From Aminomonas paucivorans DSM 12260 (GTDB taxonomy: Bacteria > Synergistota > Synergistia > Synergistales > Synergistaceae), in assembly GCF_000165795.1 (NCBI RefSeq), contig NZ_CM001022.1, positions 310,001 to 374,000 of the forward strand: a stretch of 64,000 nt of DNA, given 5' to 3'. A program made the translations under genes and the position numbers. Below are positions 51,989 to 59,611 of this stretch, one piece after another. The notes beneath the pieces were generated by a model that did no database searches, had not been told where the DNA came from, and saw only the letters and a list, made by a program, of their open reading frames with translations. Position 1 is the stretch's first letter; each line of letters starts with the position of its first letter.

Positions 51989-53188
51989 ATGATCGAACGG
52001 GCTCGGGCGGGGTACCTGGGTATCCTGGGCACGGTGGTCCTGGGGGTTGCTGCGGTCCTGGGGTTCTACGGCCGCTTCGTCCACCCCCTTCCCGGCCTCC
52101 CCTGGCCCCTCCTCTTGGTTCCTTTGGGGGCGCTCCTGACGGCTCCCCTCTTCCCCCCCTCCTCCTGGAAGGGGCGCCTGCGCCTCTGGAAGGACCCCCT
52201 TACCCTGGGAGCCTACCTTCTGCTGGCAGGGCTCTTTTTCTTCCTGGCCTTCCTCCTGTCCCTTCTGGGGCTGGACCTGCTCCTCCGCCCCCCGGGCCTC
52301 CTGGGGCGGCTGTTCTTCCCCCTCTCCCTCCTGGCCCCCCTGGGGCGTCTCCTTCCCGCCCCGCCGGGGGACCTGCTCCTGGCCCTGGGACTGGCGACGG
52401 CGGCCACCCTCTGGGGGGTGGTGGAGGCCGCCTGGGTGCGGGTGGTGCGGGTGACCCTGCGCTCCCCCCGGATCCCCCCGGGGACGGAGCGGCTTCGGGT
52501 CGTCCAGATTTCGGACCTGCACCTGGGGCTGATCCACGACCTGCGGTTCCTGCACCGTCTGGTGCGGAAGATCCGCCTCCTCAAGCCGGACCTTCTGGTC
52601 TCCACGGGGGACCTGGTGGACGGCTCCCTGGAGGGGCAGGAGGACGTGGCGGACCTGATCCGGGAGATCCGCCCCCGCCTGGGGGCCCTGGCGGTGACGG
52701 GGAACCACGAATTCTACGCGGGGCTGGAGGAGGCCCTGGCGTTCCATCGGCGCTGCGGTTTCCGGGTGCTGCGGAATGAGGCGGTGCGGGTGGGGCCCCT
52801 GTGGGTGGCGGGGGTGGACGACCCGGGGGGCAAGTACGGCCCCACCGCCCCTCGGGCGGACGAGGAGGGGCTGCTGGAGGGCTGGGGGGAAGGGGGGAGG
52901 CGCCCCTATGTGCTCTTTCTGAAGCACCGCCCGGTGGTTCGGCGGGGCACCCTGGGGCGGTTCGACCTGATGCTTTCGGGGCACGTCCACGGGGGGCAGG
53001 TGTTTCCCTGGAACCTCCTGGCCCGGTCGGCCTATCGCTACGCCCGGGGGCTCAAGCGCCTCCGGGGGGCGGGACGGGGGGCCTTCCTCTACGTCAGCGC
53101 CGGAACGGGCACCTGGGGCCCCCCGGTGCGTCTCTTCGCCCCTCCGGAGGTGACGGTGTTCGACCTGTTCCCGGCGAAGCGCCGGTAG
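51989..53188 (+). CDS. Membrane-anchored metallophosphoesterase
   Basis: A 399-residue protein. Four N-terminal membrane segments (~10-150) lead to a calcineurin-like catalytic domain (~165-395) with all metal motifs: VVQISDLHLG, STGDLVDG, TGNHEFYAG and SGHVHGGQVF. Relatives of this arrangement (YkuE/YaeI-like) are thought to act on membrane-linked phosphoesters such as UDP-sugar lipids, but the substrate is uncertain. It starts at the ATG at 51989 and its stop directly abuts the stop of the convergent cardiolipin synthase gene. Confidence 0.88.
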   Translation: MIERARAGYLGILGTVVLGVAAVLGFYGRFVHPLPGLPWPLLLVPLGALLTAPLFPPSSWKGRLRLWKDPLTLGAYLLLAGLFFFLAFLLSLLGLDLLLRPPGLLGRLFFPLSLLAPLGRLLPAPPGDLLLALGLATAATLWGVVEAAWVRVVRVTLRSPRIPPGTERLRVVQISDLHLGLIHDLRFLHRLVRKIRLLKPDLLVSTGDLVDGSLEGQEDVADLIREIRPRLGALAVTGNHEFYAGLEEALAFHRRCGFRVLRNEAVRVGPLWVAGVDDPGGKYGPTAPRADEEGLLEGWGEGGRRPYVLFLKHRPVVRRGTLGRFDLMLSGHVHGGQVFPWNLLARSAYRYARGLKRLRGAGRGAFLYVSAGTGTWGPPVRLFAPPEVTVFDLFPAKRR

Positions 53189-54826
53189 CTAGAGCTGGGG
53201 GGAGAGCAGGCGGCAGAGGGATTCCAGGAACCGCTCCTTCAGGGGACGGCAGCGGCGCTCCTCCAGGGTGAACTCCCGGCTGTGGGCCAGGTCCTGGACG
53301 AAATCCGCCTCCAGCCGCTCCGTCACCCCCCGGTCGTAGAGAAACGCCTGGACCTCGTAGTTGATCTCCAGGCTCCGCAGGTCCATGTTGGCGGTGCCCA
53401 CGGAGGCCACCTCCCCGTCCACCAGGACGATCTTGGAGTGGATGAACCCGTTCTGGTAGCTGTAGACCCGGATCCCCGCCCCCAGCAGGTCGTCCAGGTT
53501 GCCCCGGGAGGCCCAGTAGACCATCTTGTGGTCCGCCTTGCCGGGGATGATGATCCGCACGTCCAGGCCGCTCAGGGCCGCCACCTTCAGTGCCCCGATG
53601 AGATCCGGGCTGGGCACCAGGTAGGGGGTGGTGATCCAGATGCGTCGCCGGGCCCCGGAGATGAGGGAGAAGTAGCCCTGGAGGATGGCCTCCCAGATGG
53701 AGTCGGGGCCGCTGGTGGCGATCTGAAGGGGTTTTTCGGGGTAGATCTCCTCCACGCAGGGAAACAGGTCCGCCCCCTCCAGGGGTTTGCGGGTGCAGAA
53801 CCGCCAGTCCCGCAGGAAGATCTCCTGGAGCTTCGAGACCCCCTCCCCCCGGAGGCGCAGGTGGGTGTCCCGCCAGTGGCCCATCTCCGGGTTGCGCCCC
53901 AGGTACATGTCCCCGATGTTGAGCCCTCCCACGAAGCCCGTGTGCCCGTCCACCACCAGGATCTTCCGGTGGTTCCGGTAGTTGAACTCCCGGCGGAACA
54001 TGGGGAACGAGGCGGGCAGGAAGGGATGGGCCTCCACCCCCGCCTCCTGGAGGCTGTTCAGGTAGTCCTTCCCCAGCTTCCAGCTTCCCACCCCGTCGTA
54101 GACCACCCGCACCGCCACCCCCGCCCGGGAGCGTTCCTCCAGCACCTCCCGGATCTCGTTGCCGATGCCGTCGTTGGCGATGGCGAAGTACTCCAGGTGG
54201 ATGAAGTACCTCGCCTCCCGGAGGGCTCCCAGGATGGCCCCGAAGGTGGCGTCCCCGTCGGTGAGCACCGTCACCTCGTTGTGGGCCAGAAGGGGGGTTC
54301 GGGAGTTGCGCAGCAGCAGCCGCACCGTCCGGTCGAAGGGAGGGGCCACCGGGGGAAGGAACGGGGCGTCCCCCTCCGCCAGCTTCCTGGCCTGGACCTC
54401 CGACAGCTCCGTGAGGGCGGAGGAGGCGGAAGGGGTGCACCGGCGGAACCAGCGCATGGCGACGAAGCGCGGTCCCACCAGGAAGTACAGCAGCAGCCCC
54501 ACCAGGGGGAGGAGCACCAGCACCAGGAGCCATGCCACGGTCCGGTCGGGGTTCTTGTTCTCCAGAAGGATGACCCCCCCGGTGACCAGGACGTACAGCC
54601 CCACCAGCTCCGGGCTCAACAGGACGTCCTTCAGGTCCCGCAGGGCCGTCCGCAGGTAGCCCAGCAGTTCCCCCAACAGCCCCCCGCTGGCCAGGGAATC
54701 CCGCAGCAGGCCCCCCGCCCGCTGGAGGGTGGGCAGGTGGGCGGCCACGAAGGCCGCCGCCCCCAGAAACGCCAGGAGAAGCAGAACCTCCAGCAGATGG
54801 GTGGAGCGTCGGGGACGGGGTTTCAT
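53189..54826 (-). CDS. cls: Cardiolipin synthase (phospholipase D type)
   Basis: Joins two phosphatidylglycerol molecules into cardiolipin. The 545-residue protein has an N-terminal membrane anchor (LLEVLLLLAFLGAAAFVAAHL), two further segments (VTGGVILLENKNPDRTVAWLLVLVLLPLVGLLLYFLVG, the conserved N-x-D-x2-VAW-LL block), then two HKD motifs: NHRKILVVDGHTGFVGG and IHSKIVLVDGEVASVGTAN. It starts at the ATG at 54826, one base after the gdhA stop, so it is almost certainly co-transcribed and perhaps translationally coupled with gdhA, an unusual partner. Confidence 0.94.
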   Translation of the reverse strand: MKPRPRRSTHLLEVLLLLAFLGAAAFVAAHLPTLQRAGGLLRDSLASGGLLGELLGYLRTALRDLKDVLLSPELVGLYVLVTGGVILLENKNPDRTVAWLLVLVLLPLVGLLLYFLVGPRFVAMRWFRRCTPSASSALTELSEVQARKLAEGDAPFLPPVAPPFDRTVRLLLRNSRTPLLAHNEVTVLTDGDATFGAILGALREARYFIHLEYFAIANDGIGNEIREVLEERSRAGVAVRVVYDGVGSWKLGKDYLNSLQEAGVEAHPFLPASFPMFRREFNYRNHRKILVVDGHTGFVGGLNIGDMYLGRNPEMGHWRDTHLRLRGEGVSKLQEIFLRDWRFCTRKPLEGADLFPCVEEIYPEKPLQIATSGPDSIWEAILQGYFSLISGARRRIWITTPYLVPSPDLIGALKVAALSGLDVRIIIPGKADHKMVYWASRGNLDDLLGAGIRVYSYQNGFIHSKIVLVDGEVASVGTANMDLRSLEINYEVQAFLYDRGVTERLEADFVQDLAHSREFTLEERRCRPLKERFLESLCRLLSPQL

Positions 54827-54827
54827 C

Positions 54828-56075
54828 CTAGGGCCAGATCCCCTTGAGCCTCATGGCCCGAAGCACCTTCCCCACCCCCCGCACGAAGGCGGCGGTGCGC
54901 AGGGGGATGCGGAACTGTTCCGAGAGGGTCCAGGTCTCCCGCAGGGCCCCGGAGAGGCGTTCGTCCAGCCGTCGGAGCACCTCCGTCTCCGACCAGAAGT
55001 CCCCGGTGCGCCCCTGGATCCACTCGAAGCAGCTCACCGTGACCCCCCCGGAGTTGGCCAGCACGTCCGGGGCCACCAGGACCCCCTTGTCCTCCAGGAT
55101 CCGGTCCGCCTCGGGGGTGGTGGGGGCGTTGGCCAGCTCCAGGACCACCTTGGCCTTCACGGAGTCCGCGTTGTGTTCCGTGAGGGCGCACTCCAGGGCG
55201 GCGGGGACCACCACGTCCACGTCCAGGGCGAAGATCTCCTCCCCCGTCAGGTCCTCCGCCCCGGGGAAGTGGCGCAGCAGCCCCGTGAGCAGCTTGTGTT
55301 CCCCCAGGGATTTGGGATCCAGCCCCCCGGGGGCGTAGACCCCCCCGTGGCTGTCCGAGACCGCCACCACCTTCATCCCCTGGGCGGCGAAGGCCTGGTG
55401 GGCGGTGATCCCCAGGCTCCCGTAGCCCTGGATGGCCACCCGGACGTCCCGGGGATCCATCCCCAGCTCCCGGAGCAGCTCCCGGAGCACGAAGGCCCCC
55501 CCGTGGGCCCCCGAGGCGTTCCGCCCCTGGGAGCCCCCCACCTCCAGGGGTTTGCCCGTGTAGGCCGCCGGGACGCTGTCTCCCCGGACCTTTTCGTAGG
55601 TGTCCTGGAACCAGGCCATGGTCTGGGGGTTGGTGTTGATGTCCGGGGCGGGGATCTCCAGGTCCGGCCCGGTGGTGCTCGCGGTGGCCAGGGCGTAGGC
55701 CCGGCTCAGGCGCTCCAGCTCTTCCCCGTCCAGGTCCTGGGGGTGCACCCGCACGCCCCCCTTGGAGCCCCCGAAGGGCAGCCCCGCGGTGGCGCACTTC
55801 ACGGTCATCCAGGCGGACAGGGCGGCGATCTCCTCCCGGGAGGCGTCCCGGTAGAACCGCACCCCTCCCTTGTAGGGGCCCAGGGCGTTGTTGTGGTGGC
55901 TCCGCCAGGCCTTGAAGAGGCGGAGGGACCCGTCGGCGAGGCGAAGGGGCAGGGTGTACTCCGTCACCTCCTTGGGCTCCCGGAACAGAGGTAGCAGCTC
56001 CGCGTTGGCCCCCAGGTAGGGCTCCGCCCGATCCACCTGCTTCAGAAACATGGCATAGAGGTCGTAGTTCGCCAC
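54828..56075 (-). CDS. gdhA: Glutamate dehydrogenase
   Basis: Interconverts glutamate and 2-oxoglutarate plus ammonia, central to amino-acid fermentation. The 415-residue length fits the short (hexameric, clostridial/archaeal) type. Key sites: GPYKGGVRFY and MTVKCATAGLPFGGSKGGV with the catalytic lysines, PAPDINTNPQTMAW with the catalytic Asp, and the Rossmann motif VAIQGYGSLGITAHQAF, then VAVSDSHGGVY, with Asp favouring NAD(H). The late ELANAPTTPEAD and VLANSGGVTVSCFEW blocks are complete. It starts at a GTG at 56075 preceded by GGGGGAAG; a clear promoter lies upstream. It leads a two-gene unit with cls. Confidence 0.95.
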   Translation of the reverse strand: MANYDLYAMFLKQVDRAEPYLGANAELLPLFREPKEVTEYTLPLRLADGSLRLFKAWRSHHNNALGPYKGGVRFYRDASREEIAALSAWMTVKCATAGLPFGGSKGGVRVHPQDLDGEELERLSRAYALATASTTGPDLEIPAPDINTNPQTMAWFQDTYEKVRGDSVPAAYTGKPLEVGGSQGRNASGAHGGAFVLRELLRELGMDPRDVRVAIQGYGSLGITAHQAFAAQGMKVVAVSDSHGGVYAPGGLDPKSLGEHKLLTGLLRHFPGAEDLTGEEIFALDVDVVVPAALECALTEHNADSVKAKVVLELANAPTTPEADRILEDKGVLVAPDVLANSGGVTVSCFEWIQGRTGDFWSETEVLRRLDERLSGALRETWTLSEQFRIPLRTAAFVRGVGKVLRAMRLKGIWP

Positions 56076-56116
56076 GAGGCACTTCCCCCTTTCGTTTCCT
56101 TAAGACCGGTAGCAGC

Positions 56117-56146
56117 AGTATAGAGGTAGGGAGAAGCTCGGGACAA
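56117..56146 (-). promoter_or_regulatory. Promoter of gdhA-cls
   Basis: On the minus strand TTGTCC (56146-56141) and TATACT (56122-56117) are 18 bases apart, about 40 bases before the gdhA start. Confidence 0.6.
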
Positions 56147-56231
56147 GGTTTGGGCTGCCGCGGCGACGCCGTCGTGCTATGCTCTGGCAAAGGCTCGAAG
56201 GGGCGCCGGGCCGGAAGGGGAGGGATGGACC

Positions 56232-57131
56232 ATGAGGGATCGACGGATGGGGAAGGGCTGGATCCTGCTTCTTGCCCTGTGCTGCTGTATCGCGGGGCTG
56301 CCCGCCTGGGCCGAGGAGGGGATGCCGCTTCCCGCGGCGGCGAAGGGGTTGGCGGAGGATCTGACGAACCGGGTGGACAAGGAAAACCTGGCGGCCCAGG
56401 ACCCCCAGGACCTGGAGGGCCTGGCGGTGTACAACCTCTGGAAGGCCCTGGCGGAGTCCCGCACCCTGGGGGAGGCGAAGCGCTACTCCACCCGGGCGGC
56501 GGTGTACGGCTGGGCGCTCTACGTCCGAGCGGGAGGCAGCCTGTGGCAGATGGGCAAGCTCCCCGGGTCGGGGGATCAGATCATCCTCACCCTGGAGGGG
56601 AAGAAGCGCCACGGTCCCACCTTCGACCTCTACCTGGAGGGGCTCATGATCGGCATGATGGGCCTGGCGAACCGCACCCTGGGCAAGCCCGAGGCGCCGG
56701 AGTGGGCCCTGGTGGCCTACGTGCTCCAGGAGACGGAGCGGCTCTTCCGGGTGCACCCCTTCCGCAAGTCCGGGTCCTTCTCCCCCCTCTTCGGGGAGTA
56801 CGGCCAGGTCTACTATTACCTGCGCCTGGCGGCCCGCAACCGGGGCATCCTGCCGGAGCTGGAGGTGAACGTCCCCTCGGTGGTGAAGTACATGGAGGCG
56901 GGGGAGGACCCGTTCTTCCGGGCTGCCTTCTCCGCGGAGCTGGCCGTGGGGGTCCTGAAGGAGGACAAGTCCCGGGCCACGGAGTACTTCCGCCTCTACC
57001 TGAAGAACGCCGAGGCGTGCAAGCAGCGTTGGCGGGTGGTTCCCCTGCCCCTGCTTTACGGCGGCCAGGACCCCCCGGAGAACGAACGGATGGTGGAGTC
57101 CTTGGCCCGAAAGACCCTGGCGGGAAACTGA
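56232..57131 (+). CDS. Exported hypothetical protein
   Basis: A 299-residue protein of unknown family. The signal peptide (MGKGWILLLALCCCIAGLPAWA) is followed by EEGMPLP, a good signal peptidase I site. The mature part looks mainly helical, with repeated YxxL/LxLA-type helices (EGLAVYNLWKALAESRTLGEAKRYSTRAAVYGWALYV, DLYLEGLMIGMMGLANRTLG, GQVYYYLRLAARNRG, ATEYFRLYLKNAEACKQRW), reminiscent of a TPR-like solenoid, but no family signature is clear. The ATG at 56232 has GGAGGG 8 bases before it. It should be periplasmic. It stands alone between gdhA and the decarboxylase beta subunit. Confidence 0.72.
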   Translation: MRDRRMGKGWILLLALCCCIAGLPAWAEEGMPLPAAAKGLAEDLTNRVDKENLAAQDPQDLEGLAVYNLWKALAESRTLGEAKRYSTRAAVYGWALYVRAGGSLWQMGKLPGSGDQIILTLEGKKRHGPTFDLYLEGLMIGMMGLANRTLGKPEAPEWALVAYVLQETERLFRVHPFRKSGSFSPLFGEYGQVYYYLRLAARNRGILPELEVNVPSVVKYMEAGEDPFFRAAFSAELAVGVLKEDKSRATEYFRLYLKNAEACKQRWRVVPLPLLYGGQDPPENERMVESLARKTLAGN

Positions 57132-57153
57132 TCCGAAGGGGCAGAAGGAGACG

Positions 57154-57187
57154 AGAGGGGGCCCGGCGAGGATGCCGGGCCCCCTCT
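57154..57187. terminator. Hairpin between convergent genes
   Basis: A perfect 14-bp GC stem (57154-57167 with 57174-57187, 6-base loop) 22 bases after the exported-protein gene, opposite the end of the decarboxylase beta gene. No T run. Confidence 0.65.
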
Positions 57188-57217
57188 GCGCGTCCTTTCG
57201 GAGGAAACGAAGGTCTT

Positions 57218-58357
57218 CTAGCTGAGGATGGCCAGAAGGATCCCCCCCGCCAGAACGGAGCCGATCTGTCCGGAGACGTTGGCCCCGATGGCGTGCATGA
57301 GGAGGAAGTTGCTCTTGTCCGCTTCCTGTCCCAGTCTCTGGATGACCCGGGCGGACATGGGGAAGGCGGAAATCCCCGCGGCCCCCACCATGGGGTTCAC
57401 CTTCAGGTGCGCCGGGAGGAAGAGGTTCAGCAGCTTGGCGGAGAACACCCCCCCCGCCGTGTCCAGGACGAAGGCGATGAGCCCCATGCCGATGATCATG
57501 AGGGTGGAGAGGTTGATGAACTTGTCCCCCGTCATGGTGGCGGAGATGGTGAAGCCCAGGAGGATGGTGACGATGTTGGCCAGTTCGTTCTGGGCCGACT
57601 GGGAGAGGCGCTCCGTGACGCCGCTGACCCGCAGCAGGTTGCCGAACATGAGGAAGCCCAGCAGAGCCACGGAGGCGGGGGCGATGATCCCCGCCAGCAG
57701 AGTCACGGCGATGGGGAAGACGATGAGGAGCCGCCGGGGCACCTCCCGCTGGACGTAGGGCATCCGCATGGCCCGTTCCTTCTTGGTGGTGAGGAGCTTG
57801 ATCACCGGGGGCTGGATGAGGGGCACCAGGGCCATGTAGGTGTAGGCCGCCACGGAGATGGGGCCCAAGAGGTGCGGGGCGAAGCGGTTGGCCACGTAGA
57901 TGGAGGTGGGACCGTCGGCGGCGCCGATGATGCCGATGGAGGCCGCCTCGTGGAGGTTGAAGCCCAAAAGCAGCGCCAGCCCCAGGGTGAGGAAGATCCC
58001 CACCTGGGCGGTGAGGCCGAAGAGGAAGACCTTGGGGTTGGAGAGCAGGGGGGTGAAGTCGCACATGGCCCCCACGGCGATGAAGATGAGCAGGGGGAAG
58101 AGCTCCGTGCTGATTCCCGCGTGGAAGAGCAAGGTCAGCGCTCCCTCGGTGAGCTTGCCTCCCGCCATCTGGTCCAGGGCGGAGGTGAAGGGGATGTTCA
58201 CCAGGATGGTGCCGAAGCCCATGGGAAGGAGCAGGTTGGGTTCGAACTCCTTGACGATGGCCAGGTACATCAGCGCCGCCCCGACCCCCATCATGATGAG
58301 CTGCTTGTACGTGAACGCCAGGATCACCGACGTGAACTGCGAGATCAGATGCTCCAT
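57218..58357 (-). CDS. oadB: Na+-translocating decarboxylase beta subunit, solitary
   Basis: A 379-residue membrane subunit that couples decarboxylation of a carboxy-biotin carrier (oxaloacetate, methylmalonyl-CoA, glutaconyl-CoA or malonate systems) to sodium export. Nine or so membrane segments are visible, with family blocks LLLPMGFGTILVNIPF, FIAVGAMCDFTPLLSNPKVFLFGLTAQVG, ASIGIIGAADGPTSIYV (the ion-binding region with its Asp), GFLMFGNLLRVSGVTERLS and LDTAGGVFSAKLLNLFLPAHLKVNPMVGAAGISAFPMSARV. No alpha, gamma or biotin-carrier gene is adjacent, so partners must lie elsewhere. It starts at the ATG at 58357 behind GGGAGTGGAG. Confidence 0.93.
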   Translation of the reverse strand: MEHLISQFTSVILAFTYKQLIMMGVGAALMYLAIVKEFEPNLLLPMGFGTILVNIPFTSALDQMAGGKLTEGALTLLFHAGISTELFPLLIFIAVGAMCDFTPLLSNPKVFLFGLTAQVGIFLTLGLALLLGFNLHEAASIGIIGAADGPTSIYVANRFAPHLLGPISVAAYTYMALVPLIQPPVIKLLTTKKERAMRMPYVQREVPRRLLIVFPIAVTLLAGIIAPASVALLGFLMFGNLLRVSGVTERLSQSAQNELANIVTILLGFTISATMTGDKFINLSTLMIIGMGLIAFVLDTAGGVFSAKLLNLFLPAHLKVNPMVGAAGISAFPMSARVIQRLGQEADKSNFLLMHAIGANVSGQIGSVLAGGILLAILS

Positions 58358-58523
58358 TCGTCTCCACTCCCTGAGGGTTCATCTTTTATGCGTCCGGTCC
58401 GGCGGGACCCCGTATTCTTAAGCCAACCTCCCCGGTCTGTAAAGCCCCGGAAGGAAGTCGGAAGGCTTTGAGTTTTCGAGGGATTCCCCTCCCTTCGCAC
58501 CCGGAGGGAGGGGCGATCCTCTG

Positions 58524-58624
58524 GAGATTTTGAAAAATCCCGCAAGATGGACATCTTGATCGTTTCATGGCATGCAATGCCCAATTCTTTGGGAAAAGCA
58601 GGTCCACCGGGGAGTTTCCCTCGG
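58524..58624. other. Cluster of five short hairpins in an AT-rich leader region
   Basis: The 392-base gap 58358-58749 between oadB and the TerC gene contains no credible gene. Within it, five small inverted repeats follow one another: 58526-58539, 58543-58558 (CAAGAT/ATCTTG), 58569-58581 (GGCAT/ATGCC), 58580-58593 (CCCAA/TTGGG) and 58607-58624. A TAAAAT box near 58654 could serve a promoter for the TerC gene. TerC/YkoY relatives are often controlled by a manganese riboswitch, but I do not see the conserved bases of that class here. Confidence 0.45.
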
Positions 58625-58749
58625 GATTCGATGAATTGATCTTGCTCTTGCAATAAAATGACAAGTTCACCCGGGGTGGCTATCATCCTTTCCCGGAGGG
58701 GGGCTCTTCTCCGAATCTTCCGCCTCGGGCGGACTGGAGCGTGGAATCC

Positions 58750-59421
58750 ATGATGGAATGGCTCCTGGCATTGGGCAGCATCATGTTGGTCAACGTGGTC
58801 CTGAGCGGGGACAATGCGGTGGTCATCGCCCTGGCAAGCCGCAACCTCCCGGAGAAGCAGCGGAAGACGGCGGTTTTGGTGGGCAGCGGGGGGGCCATCG
58901 TGCTGCGGGTCCTGCTGACCCTCGTGGCGGTGGCGCTGCTCCGGATCTCCTACATCCAGTTCTTCGGCGGGGTCCTGTTGATCTGGATCGCCGCCAAGCT
59001 CCTCATGGAAAGTCGGGAAGAGGACGAGGCCATCCAGGGTTCCGGCAGGCTCGGGGCGGCGGTGCGCACCATCATCCTGGCGGACCTGGTGATGAGCCTG
59101 GACAACACCCTGGCCATCGCGGCGGTGGCCCACGGGAACCTGGTCCTGCTGGGGGTGGGGCTGACCCTCTCGGTCCCCCTCATCATCTTCGGCGCCCAGC
59201 TCATCGCCAAGGTGATGGACCGGTTCCCCCTCATCGTCTACGCCGGGGCGGGGCTCATCGCCTGGACGGCGGGGAAGATGATGGCGGAGGACCCGAAGCT
59301 GGGGCACCTGATGGTGAACTATGTGCCCGAATGGGTGATCCCCGGGGTGGTGACCCTGGGGGTCATGGCGCTGGGGTACGGGTGGAACCGGCTGCGCCGT
59401 CCCGCCCGGGAGGCGGCCTAG
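58750..59421 (+). CDS. TerC-family membrane protein (YjbE/YkoY-like metal exporter)
   Basis: A 223-residue protein with seven predicted membrane segments. The two signature motifs with membrane Asp residues are VNVVLSGDNAVVIALASRNLP and ILADLVMSLDNTLAIAAVAHGN, placed in symmetric repeats as in the TerC family. Members export manganese or help metallate exported proteins. I chose the ATG at 58750, ten bases after GGAG; the GTG at 58741 and ATG at 58753 are alternatives. It sits alone behind the hairpin-rich leader and ends at a good terminator. Confidence 0.88.
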   Translation: MMEWLLALGSIMLVNVVLSGDNAVVIALASRNLPEKQRKTAVLVGSGGAIVLRVLLTLVAVALLRISYIQFFGGVLLIWIAAKLLMESREEDEAIQGSGRLGAAVRTIILADLVMSLDNTLAIAAVAHGNLVLLGVGLTLSVPLIIFGAQLIAKVMDRFPLIVYAGAGLIAWTAGKMMAEDPKLGHLMVNYVPEWVIPGVVTLGVMALGYGWNRLRRPAREAA

Positions 59422-59468
59422 GGCCGGGACCTCCGGTCTTCCCCAAGGGGATGGAGAGGACATCCTGG

Positions 59469-59506
59469 GCGGGGGGCGGCCTCATGGGCTGCCCCCCGCT
59501 TTTCTT
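59469..59506 (+). terminator. Rho-independent terminator after the TerC-family gene
   Basis: A 12-bp stem (59469-59480 with 59488-59499, one G-T pair, 7-base loop) is followed by TTTTCTT. The -35 box of the next gene begins within this tail. Confidence 0.85.
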
Positions 59507-59534
59507 GACCCCGGGGGAGGGGGCACGCTAGAGT
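59505..59534 (+). promoter_or_regulatory. Probable promoter of the GH18 gene
   Basis: TTGACC (59505-59510) and TAGAGT (59529-59534) are 18 bases apart, about 78 bases before the ATG at 59612. Confidence 0.5.
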
Positions 59535-59611
59535 GGCCCCCGAGACGAACGGGATCGGTTTCCCCGGGGCCTTCCGGGCCTGTGGGGAAGGGATGGAAAG
59601 GAAGTGGACGG

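Noticed and set aside
58386-58670. A 94-codon frame on the minus strand in the oadB/TerC gap.
   Set aside because: No ribosome site, no homology that I recognise, and it covers the hairpin cluster and the oadB leader.
58625-58740. Manganese (yybP-ykoY) riboswitch before the TerC-family gene.
   Set aside because: The context fits, but the conserved loop bases expected for this class are not present in the segment.
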